NCBI RefSeq assembly: GCF_902497785.1
Contig: NZ_CABVHK010000017.1
Span: 1-64,000 of the forward strand
Reading direction: 5' to 3'
DNA: 64,000 bases
Source: Pseudomonas fluorescens
GTDB lineage: Bacteria > Pseudomonadota > Gammaproteobacteria > Pseudomonadales > Pseudomonadaceae
A program made the translations under genes and the position numbers. Shown here piece by piece: positions 34,105 through 43,657 of this stretch (positions are counted from its first letter, which is position 1; the number at the start of each line of letters is the position of its first letter). The notes below the pieces were generated by a model. The model searched no databases. It had not been told where the DNA came from and was given only the letters and a program-made list of their open reading frames with translations.

Positions 34105-34677
34105 TTATTCGATGAAGGTCACTACGCCATCTTTCAGCGACTGCACCCGAGCCAACGATTCAACCCGATAACCCTGCGCATCCAGTTCCGCACGCCCACC
34201 CTGGAACGACTTCTCGATCACGATCCCCAAGCCGGCCACGGTCGCACCGGCCTGTTTGATGATCGAAATCAGTGCCTGCGACGCTTTACCGTTGGCCAGA
34301 AAGTCATCGATGATCAGCACGCGGTCGCTGCTGGTCAGGTGGCGTGGGGAGATGGCCACGGTGCTTTCGGTCTGCTTGGTGAACGAGTAAACGGTCGCCG
34401 ACAGCAGGTTTTCGGTCAGGGTCAGGGATTGGTGCTTGCGCGCAAAAATCACCGGCACGCCAAGGTTCAGGCCGGTCATGATCGCCGGGGCGATGCCCGA
34501 GGCTTCGATGGTGACGATCTTGGTGATCCCCGAATCCTTGAACAGCGTGGCGAATTCATCGCCGATCAGCTTCATCAGGGCCGGATCGATCTGGTGGTTC
34601 AAAAAGGCGTCGACCTTCAGGACCTGATCGGAAAGCACGATGCCTTGTTCGCGAATTTTCTGGTGCAGTGCTTCCAT
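34105..34677 (-). CDS. xpt: Xanthine phosphoribosyltransferase
   Basis: A 190-residue purine-salvage enzyme that converts xanthine and PRPP to XMP. The PRPP loop VLIIDDFLANGKAS lies near residues 124-137, and the substrate-binding EASGIAPAI near 56-64. The start MEALHQKIREQ follows GAGGAAAG; an in-frame Met 8 codons upstream was rejected. It lies downstream of rep on the same strand and converges with the CoA-transferase-family gene. Confidence 0.96.
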   Translation of the reverse strand: MEALHQKIREQGIVLSDQVLKVDAFLNHQIDPALMKLIGDEFATLFKDSGITKIVTIEASGIAPAIMTGLNLGVPVIFARKHQSLTLTENLLSATVYSFTKQTESTVAISPRHLTSSDRVLIIDDFLANGKASQALISIIKQAGATVAGLGIVIEKSFQGGRAELDAQGYRVESLARVQSLKDGVVTFIE

Positions 34678-34762
34678 GAAGCTTTCCTCTACCGGCGCCA
34701 TATGCGCCTAGCTGGTCAAAAAGTGTTCGGTTAAAAATGCGTCGGTTAAAAAGTGCTCAATT

Positions 34763-36772
34763 CTAGCGCTTTAACATCGCACGTATATCCGCCAGTGCGG
34801 TATTGCCGCGAACGGCTTTGACTTCAACCGGCGTGTCGTCGGTGCCTTCCCAGGCCAGGTCGTCCGGCGGCAGTTCATCGAGGAAGCGGCTCGGCGCGCA
34901 ATCGATGATCTCGCCGTACTGCTTACGCTTGGCCGCGAAGGTGAAGGCCAATGTCTGACGCGCGCGGGTAATACCGACGTAGGCCAGGCGGCGTTCTTCT
35001 TCGATGGTGTCGGCTTCGATGCTGGAACGGTGCGGGAGGATTTCCTCTTCCATGCCCATGATGAACACGTAAGGGAATTCCAGGCCCTTGGAGGCGTGCA
35101 GCGTCATCATCTGCACACCTTCGGCGCCGTCTTCCTCTTCCTGCTGGCGCTCCAGCATGTCGCGCAAGACGAGTTTGCCAATGGCGTCCTCGACGGTCAT
35201 TTCGCCTTCTTCGTCTTTCTCCAGGGTGTTTTTCAACGCCTCGATCAGGAACCAGACGTTACCCATGCGGTAATCGGCAGCCTTATCGCTGGAGCTGTTG
35301 GTGCGCAGCCAGTTCTCGTAGTCGATGTCCATGACCATGCTGCGCAGTGCCGAGATCGGGTCTTCGCCGGCGCACTGCTCGCGGACCTTGTCCATAAAGC
35401 GCTTGAAGCGCGACAGGCGATCGGTGAAGCGCGTGTCCAGGTGTTCACCCAGGCCGATTTCATCGGTGGCGGCGTACATCGAGATTTTGCGTTCGGTGGC
35501 GTAGTTGCCGAGCTTTTCCAGCGTGGTCGAACCGATCTCCCGGCGTGGGACGTTGATCACACGCAGGAAGGCATTGTCGTCATCCGGGTTCACGATCAGG
35601 CGGAAGTAGGCCATCAGATCTTTGACTTCCTGACGTCCGAAAAAGCTGTTGCCGCCGGACAGCCGGTAGGGAATCTGGTGGTGTTGCAGCTTTAGCTCGA
35701 TCAGTTTGGCCTGATAGTTACCGCGATACAGAATCGCAAAGTCGCTGTATGGCCGATCAGTGCGCAAATGCAGGGTCAACAATTCGACCGCTACCCGCTC
35801 GGCTTCGGCGTCTTCATTGCGGCAGCGGATTACGCGGATCTCGTCGCCGTGGCCCATCTCGCTCCACAGCTGCTTTTCGAATTCGTGCGGGTTGTTCGAG
35901 ATCAGTACGTTGGCGCAACGCAGGATGCGGCTGGTGGAACGGTAGTTTTGCTCCAGCATGACGACTTTCAGCGACGGATAGTCGTCCTTGAGCAGCATCA
36001 GGTTTTCCGGGCGGGCGCCACGCCAGGCGTAGATCGACTGGTCGTCGTCGCCCACCACGGTGAACTGATTGCGCGTGCCGATCAGCAGCTTCACCAGCAA
36101 ATACTGGCTGGCGTTGGTGTCCTGATATTCGTCCACCAGCAGGTAGCGGACTTTGTTCTGCCACTTTTCGAGGATGTCGGCGTGTTCCTGGAACAGTTTT
36201 ACCGGCTGCAGGATCAGGTCGTCGAAGTCCACCGCGTTAAACGCCTTGAGCGTGCGCTGATAGTGGGTGTAGACGATGGCGGCGGTCTGTTCCTTGGGGT
36301 TGCGCGCATTTTCCAGGGCTTCGGGCGGCAGGATCAGGTCGTTTTTCCATGAGCCGATCATGTTCTTGATCTCGTCGACGCCGTCGTCGCCCGAGTATTC
36401 CTTCTGCATGATGTCGGTCATCAAGGCTTTGACGTCGGTCTCGTCGAAGATCGAGAAACCCGGTTTATAGCCCAGCGCAAGGTGCTCCTTGCGGATGATG
36501 TTCAAGCCCAGGTTGTGGAAGGTGCACACCGTCAGGCCGCGACCTTCGCCGCCCTTGAGCAGGGTGCCGACCCGTTCCTTCATCTCGCGCGCGGCCTTGT
36601 TGGTAAAGGTCATGGCGACGATGTACTGGGCGCGAATGCCGCAGTTCTGGATCAAGTGTGCGATCTTGCGCGTGATCACGCTGGTCTTGCCGGAGCCTGC
36701 GCCGGCGAGCACCAAAAGAGGGCCGCCGACGTAGCTCACGGCTTCTTGCTGCCGGGGATTGAGTCGGGACAT
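34763..36772 (-). CDS. rep: ATP-dependent DNA helicase Rep
   Basis: A 669-residue superfamily 1A helicase. Walker A is LAGAGSGKTS (residues 22-31), Walker B/DEYQDT near residue 217, and the QNYRST and VATHASKGLEF motifs follow in order. The length and the absence of a UvrD-type C-terminal tail fit Rep, which moves 3'-5' and clears proteins ahead of the replisome. It is the start of a leftward unit with xpt. Confidence 0.95.
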   Translation of the reverse strand: MSRLNPRQQEAVSYVGGPLLVLAGAGSGKTSVITRKIAHLIQNCGIRAQYIVAMTFTNKAAREMKERVGTLLKGGEGRGLTVCTFHNLGLNIIRKEHLALGYKPGFSIFDETDVKALMTDIMQKEYSGDDGVDEIKNMIGSWKNDLILPPEALENARNPKEQTAAIVYTHYQRTLKAFNAVDFDDLILQPVKLFQEHADILEKWQNKVRYLLVDEYQDTNASQYLLVKLLIGTRNQFTVVGDDDQSIYAWRGARPENLMLLKDDYPSLKVVMLEQNYRSTSRILRCANVLISNNPHEFEKQLWSEMGHGDEIRVIRCRNEDAEAERVAVELLTLHLRTDRPYSDFAILYRGNYQAKLIELKLQHHQIPYRLSGGNSFFGRQEVKDLMAYFRLIVNPDDDNAFLRVINVPRREIGSTTLEKLGNYATERKISMYAATDEIGLGEHLDTRFTDRLSRFKRFMDKVREQCAGEDPISALRSMVMDIDYENWLRTNSSSDKAADYRMGNVWFLIEALKNTLEKDEEGEMTVEDAIGKLVLRDMLERQQEEEDGAEGVQMMTLHASKGLEFPYVFIMGMEEEILPHRSSIEADTIEEERRLAYVGITRARQTLAFTFAAKRKQYGEIIDCAPSRFLDELPPDDLAWEGTDDTPVEVKAVRGNTALADIRAMLKR

Positions 36773-37036
36773 ACGAAATCAGGGAGTCGTTTGCGAAATG
36801 GGCCGGCATTTTAACAGGCTCAGCGAATTGTGCTGCTCTCTCCGACTTGTGACGCACCACGCTATCTATATTTGCCGGTTTTGATACTTTCACGCAGGAT
36901 ACGCGGTGAATCTGCGTCTAATGTTCGAAATTGCGGATATAAAGGTCTCGTGTGATAACTGATGTCGTTTGGTCATTGGTTACCGGCACGGCATAATGGC
37001 CGCCGCCTACATCTTTGCAGAGTCTAGGGAGCTAGC

Positions 37037-38710
37037 TTGTCTACGCCTGTCGAACCCTTGCGTTTGCTGCTACTGGCCGAAGAGCCGGCGTGGGCAGCGT
37101 TGTTGCGCGAGTGTCTGGCTCCGATGGGGAGCTCGGCCGTGCTCATCAGCGCTCCGAGCTGGGAGTCGGTCAGCGCTCTGTTCGACGACAACCGCAGCGC
37201 GGTGTTGTTGACCATCCCGGCCCTTCAGCCGGCGCCCGGCCGTTGCAATTTGCCGACGGTGTTGCTGCTCGACCACGAACCGCTGTTGCCGCCCGATGGC
37301 GTGAGCGACTGGCTGGTGCGCGACCTGCTCGACACCGGCATGTTGCGCCGCTGCCTGCGCCATGTGCGTGAACGCGGCCTGCTGGAAAACACGCTGCAAC
37401 GCCTGGCCGAGCAAGACCCGCTGACCGGCATCGCCAACCGCCAGGGTTTCCAGACCTTGCTCGCGGCGCGACTGGCGGAAAACGACGGCCGCGGCCTGGC
37501 GCTCGGTCACCTCGACCTCGACAACTTCCGCCACGCCAACGACGCCCTCGGCCATCAGGCGGGCGACCGGTTGATTCTGCAAGTGGTCGCGCGGCTGAAA
37601 AGTCAGCTGGAAGCGGGCGATCAATTGGCGCGGCTGGGCAGCGATGAATTCGCCCTGCTGATCGACACCCGCCGCGCCCCGCAACGCGCGGAGTGGATGG
37701 CCGAAAGAATCACCGAAGCGCTGGCCGAGCCTTATTGGGTCGACGGCGAAAGCCTGTTGATCGGTTCCAGCCTCGGCATTGCCCACGCCCGCGCATTGGC
37801 CGGCGCCGACCCGCTGATGTGGCACGCGCACATCGCCATGCAGCAAGCCAAGAGCACTCAGGGCTGCACGTTTCACATCTTCAACGAACGCATCAACCGC
37901 AATGCCCGCAGCATGGCCGACCTCGAAAGTGAACTGCGCCGGGCGTTGCGTCGCGATGAGCTGGAGCTGCATTACCAGCCGCGCCTGAACCTTGAGGACG
38001 GGCAGATCGTCGGCCTCGAAGCCCTAGTGCGTTGGCGCCATGCCGAACGCGGGCTATTGCCGCCGAGCGAATTCGTGCCGCTGGCTGAGCAAAGCGGCCT
38101 GATCGTGCCGCTCGGTTACTGGGTGATTTCCCGCGCGTTGCGCGACATGCAGGCGCTGCGCGAACGGGGTTTGCCGGCGCTGCACATGGCGATCAACTTA
38201 TCGTTCCGGCAGTTTCAGGACAGCCAATTGTTGTCGACCCTGAGCCGGTTGATTGCCGAGCGCGGCGTCGAGGCGCAGTGGCTGGAATTCGAACTGACCG
38301 AAACCGCCGTCATGCGCCGCAGCGATTTGGTGAAGCAGACCATGGACGCTCTCGGACGCCTGGGCGTGCGCTTCTCGCTGGATGACTTCGGCACCGGGTT
38401 CTCATCCTTCGTGCACCTCAACAGCCTGCCGATTGCCCTGTTGAAGGTCGACAAGAGTTTTGTCGGCGGGATGGAAGGGCGCGAGGAGAATCGCAAACTG
38501 GTGCACGCGATGATCAACCTGGCGCACAACCTCAATCTGGAAGTGGTCGCCGAAGGCGTGGAAACCCCGGAGCAGCTGGCTCTGTTACGTGGGTTTGGCT
38601 GCGATCAGGTGCAAGGGTATCTGATCAGCAAGCCGTTGCCGTTGGTGGAGTTGGTTGAGTATTTGAGTTTTGGCAGCAGTCAGCAACCGATGATGGAGAT
38701 CGTGAACTAA
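37037..38710 (+). CDS. proE: GGDEF-EAL phosphodiesterase, ProE-like
   Basis: A 557-residue soluble protein of three parts: an N-terminal response-regulator-like region without a clear phospho-acceptor (about residues 1-110), a degenerate GGDEF domain (GSDEF at about 205 and no RxxD inhibitory site) and an intact EAL domain (EALVRW, NLSFRQF, DDFGTGFSS, EGVETPEQ). It should hydrolyse cyclic di-GMP to pGpG. Length and position after rep match P. aeruginosa ProE as I recall it. Starts with TTG after CTAGGGAGC. It may modulate exopolysaccharide output. Confidence 0.85.
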   Translation: MSTPVEPLRLLLLAEEPAWAALLRECLAPMGSSAVLISAPSWESVSALFDDNRSAVLLTIPALQPAPGRCNLPTVLLLDHEPLLPPDGVSDWLVRDLLDTGMLRRCLRHVRERGLLENTLQRLAEQDPLTGIANRQGFQTLLAARLAENDGRGLALGHLDLDNFRHANDALGHQAGDRLILQVVARLKSQLEAGDQLARLGSDEFALLIDTRRAPQRAEWMAERITEALAEPYWVDGESLLIGSSLGIAHARALAGADPLMWHAHIAMQQAKSTQGCTFHIFNERINRNARSMADLESELRRALRRDELELHYQPRLNLEDGQIVGLEALVRWRHAERGLLPPSEFVPLAEQSGLIVPLGYWVISRALRDMQALRERGLPALHMAINLSFRQFQDSQLLSTLSRLIAERGVEAQWLEFELTETAVMRRSDLVKQTMDALGRLGVRFSLDDFGTGFSSFVHLNSLPIALLKVDKSFVGGMEGREENRKLVHAMINLAHNLNLEVVAEGVETPEQLALLRGFGCDQVQGYLISKPLPLVELVEYLSFGSSQQPMMEIVN

Positions 38711-38720
38711 CACGAATCCC

Positions 38721-38806
38721 CTGTAGGAGCGAGCTTGCTCGCGATGGTGTGACAGTCAAGAAAGTGTCAGCTGACCCACCATCGCGAGCAAGCTCGCTCC
38801 TACAGG
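38721..38806. repeat. REPIN, GTAGGAGCGAGC variant
   Basis: An inverted REP pair between the convergent proE-like and MATE genes, with GTAGGAGC at the ends instead of GTGGGAGC. Confidence 0.85.
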
Positions 38807-38810
38807 GAGG

Positions 38811-40214
38811 TCATTCGGTCTGAATGACCTCGAAACGCTGGGCTGACGCCGGCTCCCGCCGAATCATCCGCTTCATCTTCCACTCAAACGCCAGCGTCAG
38901 GCTCACCGCCGCGCACGCCAGGCCCAACGCCAATCCCCACCAGACACCTGTCGGGCCCCAGTCCAGATGGAAGGCCATCCACCACGCGGCAGGCGCGCCA
39001 ATCAGCCAATAGCAACCCAGCCCGACCAGAAACGTCGTTTTCGCGTCTTTCAGCCCGCGAATGCAACCCATGGCGATGGTTTGCGTTCCGTCGAACAACT
39101 CAAACCACGCGGCCACCGCCAGCAGGCTCACCGCCAGGTCGATGACAGGTCGAAAGGCCGGGTCGTTGTGGTCCAGGAACAAACCGATCAATTGATTCGG
39201 CAACAGCCAGAACACCATCGCAAAACCCAACATCGCGGCCGCGCCGAAAACGATTCCGACCCGTCCGGCCAGTCGCGCATCCAGCAGTTGTCCAGCGCCA
39301 TAGTGCTGACCGATACGCATGGTGATCGCGTACGAGAGCCCGGCCGGAATCATGAACGCCACCGAGACAATCTGTAGCGCAATCTGATGCGCACCCAGTT
39401 GCGTACTGCCCATGGTGCCCATGCACAGCGCCGCGAATGCGAACAGCCCGACTTCCACGGCGTAAGTACCGCCAATCGGCAGGCCGAGGCGCCATAGCTC
39501 CTTCAGGTACTGACGATTGGGCCGCGACAGACCCTGAAGCAGAGGGTAAGCGTCGTACGCCGGATGCCGGCGGATGTGCAGCGCCAGTGCCACGGCCATC
39601 AGGTTGGCGACAATCGCCGTGACCAGACCGATGCCCACCAGGCCCATTTTCGGCAGACCGAACATCCCGGTGATCAACGCGTAATTGAGCACGAAATTGG
39701 CCACGGTACCGCCGAGACTGATGACCATCACCGGCGTGGCCCGGCCAATGGCGCTGGTGAAACCGCGCAGGGCCATGAAACTCAGATAGCCGGGCAGGGC
39801 GAAGGGTAGGATCAGCAGGAACTCGCCAGCCGCCTGGACGTTGGTTTCAGTCTGGCCGAACAGGAGCAACACGGGTTTGAGGTTCCACAGCAGCAACCCG
39901 GCCACCAACGCCATCAACCACGCCAGCCACAACCCGGCCTGGGTCAGACGCGCCGCGCCGACAATGTCGCCCGCGCCCTTGCGGATCGCCACCAGCGTGC
40001 CGACCGCGGCAATGACCCCGATGCAGAAGATCGCTACAAACGAATACGTCGCCGCCCCCAGACCGCCCCCGGCCAACGCTTCGGGGCTCAGGCGCGCCAT
40101 CATCAACGTGTCGGTGAGGACCATCAGCATGTGCGCCAACTGCGAGGCAATCAACGGCCCCGCCAGCCGCAGGAGGGCCCAGAGTTCAGTGCGCGCTGAA
40201 TGCTGCATGGTCAT
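38811..40214 (-). CDS. MATE-family multidrug efflux protein
   Basis: A 467-residue membrane protein with about 12 transmembrane segments, showing two homologous MATE halves (for example QLAHMLMVLTDTLMMARL near residue 25 and LGAHQIALQIVSVAFMIPAG near 275). NorM-like proteins export cationic drugs in exchange for Na+ or H+. The start at the first Met has GAGCG seven bases upstream; an alternative Met is two codons later. The C-terminus is hydrophilic and basic. It is divergent from a LysR regulator, which is a possible controller. Confidence 0.9.
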   Translation of the reverse strand: MTMQHSARTELWALLRLAGPLIASQLAHMLMVLTDTLMMARLSPEALAGGGLGAATYSFVAIFCIGVIAAVGTLVAIRKGAGDIVGAARLTQAGLWLAWLMALVAGLLLWNLKPVLLLFGQTETNVQAAGEFLLILPFALPGYLSFMALRGFTSAIGRATPVMVISLGGTVANFVLNYALITGMFGLPKMGLVGIGLVTAIVANLMAVALALHIRRHPAYDAYPLLQGLSRPNRQYLKELWRLGLPIGGTYAVEVGLFAFAALCMGTMGSTQLGAHQIALQIVSVAFMIPAGLSYAITMRIGQHYGAGQLLDARLAGRVGIVFGAAAMLGFAMVFWLLPNQLIGLFLDHNDPAFRPVIDLAVSLLAVAAWFELFDGTQTIAMGCIRGLKDAKTTFLVGLGCYWLIGAPAAWWMAFHLDWGPTGVWWGLALGLACAAVSLTLAFEWKMKRMIRREPASAQRFEVIQTE

Positions 40215-40365
40215 AACGCTCGACTAGAAATGAGAACAGGAAAGCGTCGATTCTCGGCGCTCTGCGGGGTTTGCACAAAGGGATAAATAGGATGGATCGC
40301 ATGATTAAAACTCATCCTGAGAGTTTCTGGTAAGTTGACGCCATCGCGCTGTAGGAGCTTTCCGC

Positions 40366-41286
40366 ATGTCCCGTCGTCTTCCTCCCTTGTATGCCCTTCG
40401 CGCATTTGAAGCTGCGGCGCGACATAGCTCGTTTACCCGCGCCGCCGAAGAGCTGTCGATTACCCAAAGTGCGGTCAGTCGACACATTCGTACGCTTGAA
40501 GAGCATTTCGCCTGTCGGCTGTTTCACCGCAGCGGCCGCAATCTGCAACTCACCGAGTCCGCACGGCTGATCCTGCCCGGCATCCGCGAGGGTTTCACCG
40601 CCCTCGAGCGGGCGTGCAATACCTTGCGCGCCGAAGATGACATCCTGCGCATGAAAGCCCCGTCCACCCTGACCATGCGCTGGTTGTTGGCGCGGCTCAG
40701 CCGTTTCCGTCAACTGCAGCCGGGCAACGAGGTGCAACTGACCAGCGCCTGGATGGACGTCGATTCGGTGGACTTCAACCATGAGCCGTTCGACTGCGCG
40801 GTGATTCTCGGCAACGGACGTTTTCCACCGGACTGGGAGGCGAGTTTCCTGTTCCCCGAAGAGCTGATTCCGGTGGGCGCGCCGAATCTTCTGAAGGATC
40901 AACCCTGGGATGTCGCGCGCCTCGCCCAAGCCGAGTTGCTGCACCCGACGCCCGACCGGCGTGACTGGCGCAACTGGCTGGAGCGCATGGGGCTGACGGA
41001 TCAGGTGTCGCTCAAGGGCGGGCAAGTGTTCGATACGCTCGAACTGGGCATGATTGCCGCCGCCCGAGGTTATGGCGTGTCGATGGGCGACCTGTTGATG
41101 GTGGCTGAGGATGTGGCGCAGGGTCGTCTGAGTTTGCCGTGGCCGACCGCCGTTGCCAGCGGTGAGAATTATTACCTTGTCTGGCCTAAAACTCGCCCCG
41201 GAGGTGATCGTTTGCGCCGCCTCAGCGATTTCCTGCAAGGCGAAGCCCAAGCCATGAAACTGCCGGATGTCGAGCACTTGAGCTGA
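40366..41286 (+). CDS. LysR-family regulator
   Basis: A 306-residue protein with an N-terminal LysR HTH (LRAFEAAARHSSFTRAAEELSITQSAVSRHIRTLEE, split across residues 9-44) and a C-terminal effector domain. The SAVSRHIRTLE segment and overall pattern match GcvA/AmpR-like members, although nothing nearby suggests a specific effector. It is divergent from the MATE gene across 151 bases, a classic LysR target arrangement. GGAGC precedes the ATG. Confidence 0.92.
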   Translation: MSRRLPPLYALRAFEAAARHSSFTRAAEELSITQSAVSRHIRTLEEHFACRLFHRSGRNLQLTESARLILPGIREGFTALERACNTLRAEDDILRMKAPSTLTMRWLLARLSRFRQLQPGNEVQLTSAWMDVDSVDFNHEPFDCAVILGNGRFPPDWEASFLFPEELIPVGAPNLLKDQPWDVARLAQAELLHPTPDRRDWRNWLERMGLTDQVSLKGGQVFDTLELGMIAAARGYGVSMGDLLMVAEDVAQGRLSLPWPTAVASGENYYLVWPKTRPGGDRLRRLSDFLQGEAQAMKLPDVEHLS

Positions 41287-41337
41287 AACGTTAGAGCCGC
41301 TGCAATGGCGGCCTTGAGCCATACCCCGGTTATTTAC

Positions 41338-41364
41338 TCAAGTATTCAGGTTTGCCGCCGAAAA
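41338..41364 (+). promoter_or_regulatory. Sigma-28-type promoter of the chemoreceptor
   Basis: TCAAGTAT and GCCGAAAA are spaced by 11 bases, matching the FliA consensus (TAAAGTTT-N11-GCCGATAA) in 7 of 8 bases of the -10 and the -35 core. The start of transcription would be about 97 bases before the chemoreceptor gene. Confidence 0.7.
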
Positions 41365-41467
41365 TCTGCAGGTGGGACCTTCGTGCAGGTTCCACGTTAT
41401 TCCAATTATTAGAAATTTTGCTGAGCAGCCGATCAAGGAAGATCAGGTCACTCGGCCAGGAGCTGTC

Positions 41468-43444
41468 ATGTCTCAACCTCGTGCCCGGATTGCCTCACAG
41501 CTTGGTCTTGCGCTCGCCGTTATCTTGGCGATTGTCATCAGCGGCAGCACTGTATTCGCCCTGCGCTCGCTGGATACCGCCAACCTCGCCACCCGCGAGG
41601 AGCACCTGGCCAGTGAGGCCCGCTTGCTCGCCGATCAGCTCAGTACTTTTCACGGCACGTTGCGTGAAAGTACCCAGCGCCTGGCCGGTTTGTTCGAGAA
41701 ACGCTTCAGCGCAGGCCTCAGCGTGCATGCGGACGAGCCAGTGACAGTGGCCGGCACTCAAACCCCAGGTCTGCATCTGGGAAGTGAAGTGCTGAACAAC
41801 AACTTCAAGGAAGTGGACGAGTTCAAGCAGATGACCGCGGGCGTTGCGACGGTGTTCGTGCGCAGCGGCGATGAGTTCATCCGGGTCAGCACCAACGTCA
41901 GCAAGCAAGACGGCAGCCGCGCCATCGGCACGCTGCTCGATCATGCGAACCCGGCTTACGCGCGGTTGCTGGCGGGGCAGAATTACGTGGGTCGAGCGTT
42001 GCTGTTCGAACGCTTCTACATGTCGCAATACACCCCCGTCCGCGACAGCAGCGGTAAGGTCATTGCCGTGTTGTACGTAGGATTCGATTACACCGACGCG
42101 CAGAACGCGCAATTCGCCAACCTCAAGCGCTTCCGCATCGGCCAGACCGGTTCGCTGGCGTTGCTGGATGAGCAGAACAAATGGCTGGTGCCGATTGCGG
42201 GCGTGCAAGCGCTGGATCAAGCCGTGCCCGCCATCACCGCACTGGCAAAAACGCCGGGCAAAGGCGAGTTCTGGAGCGACAAGTCGGAAGATTTCTACAG
42301 CATTGCCGTGCCGTTCGAAGGCGGGCCTTGGTCGGTGGTGGCGAGCATGCCGAAAGCCGAAATCCGCGCGGTGACCTGGAGCGTCGGCATTCAATTGGCG
42401 ATTGGCAGCCTGTTGGCGATGTTGATCGCTGTGGGCTCCGCCGTTTGGCTGCTGCGCAGCAAACTCGCGCCGTTGGGCGATCTGGTGCGTCAGGCTGAAG
42501 CCCTCGGCGCCGGTGACCTGAGCGTGCGCCTGAACGTGTCGAGCAACGACGAAATCGGTCAGCTGGCCCGCGCGTTCAACCAGATGAGCCAGGCCCTGTC
42601 GACCATGGTCGAGCACATTCGCAAGGCCTCGCAAGAGGTCAACAGCCGTGCCCAGGCATTGTCCGGTTTGTCCGGCGGCGCCTATGAAGGGATGGAGCAG
42701 CAGTCGGGCGAAATCACCAGCATGGCCGGCGCCGTGGAAGAATTCAGCGCCACCTCGCTGAACATTGCCGACAACATGGGCAGCACCCAACGCCTGGCGC
42801 AGGAAAACGCACAGCAAACACAGATCGGTCGTACATCGATGGACGAAGCGTCCTCGTCCCTGGAGCAAATCGCCAGAGCCCTCAACAGCACCGCTACAGT
42901 GATCAACACCTTGGGGCAGCGCTCGCAGGAAATTGGCGGCATCGTTGGGGTGATCACCTCGATTGCCGAACAAACCAACTTGCTCGCGCTGAACGCGGCG
43001 ATTGAAGCGGCGAGAGCCGGTGAGCAGGGTCGTGGTTTTGCGGTGGTGGCTGACGAGGTACGCAACCTGGCTTCGCGTACTCGTCAGGCCACCGACGAGA
43101 TTTCCGGGATGATTCAAAGCATCCAGCAGGAAACCGGCAACGCCATCAGCACTATGGAACAGGGCAACGTGCTGATGCAGGAAGGCTTGTCGCGCAATGC
43201 CAACGTCGCCTCGGCGCTGGCGCGGATCGATGAACAGAGCCGTTCGGCGGGTGAGCAGTTTGCGGCGATTACCACGGCGACGCAGGAGCAGAGCAGCACC
43301 GCGACTTTGCTGAGCAGCAATTTGCAGAGCATCGCGCTGGCGAACAGTGAGCAGCGGGAAGTGGTGTCGAATTTGGCGATTACCGCCAAAGAGCTGGAAG
43401 CACTCGCGGCGGGATTGCGTCAGGAGGTTGACCGGTTTCGTTGA
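41468..43444 (+). CDS. Cache-domain methyl-accepting chemotaxis protein
   Basis: A 658-residue chemoreceptor. TM1 lies at about residues 11-33, a periplasmic Cache-type sensor spans about 35-310, TM2 about 311-333, and a HAMP domain about 334-386. The signalling hairpin tip is near residues 499-535 (AEQTNLLALNAAIEAARAGEQGRGFAVVADEVRNLA, shown here in part as IEAARAGEQGRGFAVVADEV). There is no C-terminal CheR-binding pentapeptide. Periplasmic Cache receptors detect small carboxylates, amino acids or amines; the ligand cannot be assigned. Start MSQPRARIASQ follows GGAGCTGTC. Confidence 0.93.
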   Translation: MSQPRARIASQLGLALAVILAIVISGSTVFALRSLDTANLATREEHLASEARLLADQLSTFHGTLRESTQRLAGLFEKRFSAGLSVHADEPVTVAGTQTPGLHLGSEVLNNNFKEVDEFKQMTAGVATVFVRSGDEFIRVSTNVSKQDGSRAIGTLLDHANPAYARLLAGQNYVGRALLFERFYMSQYTPVRDSSGKVIAVLYVGFDYTDAQNAQFANLKRFRIGQTGSLALLDEQNKWLVPIAGVQALDQAVPAITALAKTPGKGEFWSDKSEDFYSIAVPFEGGPWSVVASMPKAEIRAVTWSVGIQLAIGSLLAMLIAVGSAVWLLRSKLAPLGDLVRQAEALGAGDLSVRLNVSSNDEIGQLARAFNQMSQALSTMVEHIRKASQEVNSRAQALSGLSGGAYEGMEQQSGEITSMAGAVEEFSATSLNIADNMGSTQRLAQENAQQTQIGRTSMDEASSSLEQIARALNSTATVINTLGQRSQEIGGIVGVITSIAEQTNLLALNAAIEAARAGEQGRGFAVVADEVRNLASRTRQATDEISGMIQSIQQETGNAISTMEQGNVLMQEGLSRNANVASALARIDEQSRSAGEQFAAITTATQEQSSTATLLSSNLQSIALANSEQREVVSNLAITAKELEALAAGLRQEVDRFR

Positions 43445-43460
43445 AGTGCCATTCAAATAG

Positions 43461-43531
43461 CCTTCGCGAGCAGGCTCGCTCCCACAGTTGACTGCTGCGG
43501 TTCCTGTGGGAGCGAGCCTGCTCGCGAAGGG
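43461..43531. repeat. REPIN, GTGGGAGCGAGC type, compact
   Basis: An inverted REP pair with only about 20 bases between arms, in the reverse order to most, between the chemoreceptor stop codon and the DUF4432 gene. Confidence 0.85.
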
Positions 43532-43657
43532 ACCCACTCTTTCCAGGTTTTGTACCCAGACGCTGGGGTCGCTTCTTTCTGTGCCTTTGCTTTTTTGCTT
43601 GATGAATCGTTTCAGCAAGCTTATAAAAATGGTACAACTCCAAGAAAGGCTCCTGCC

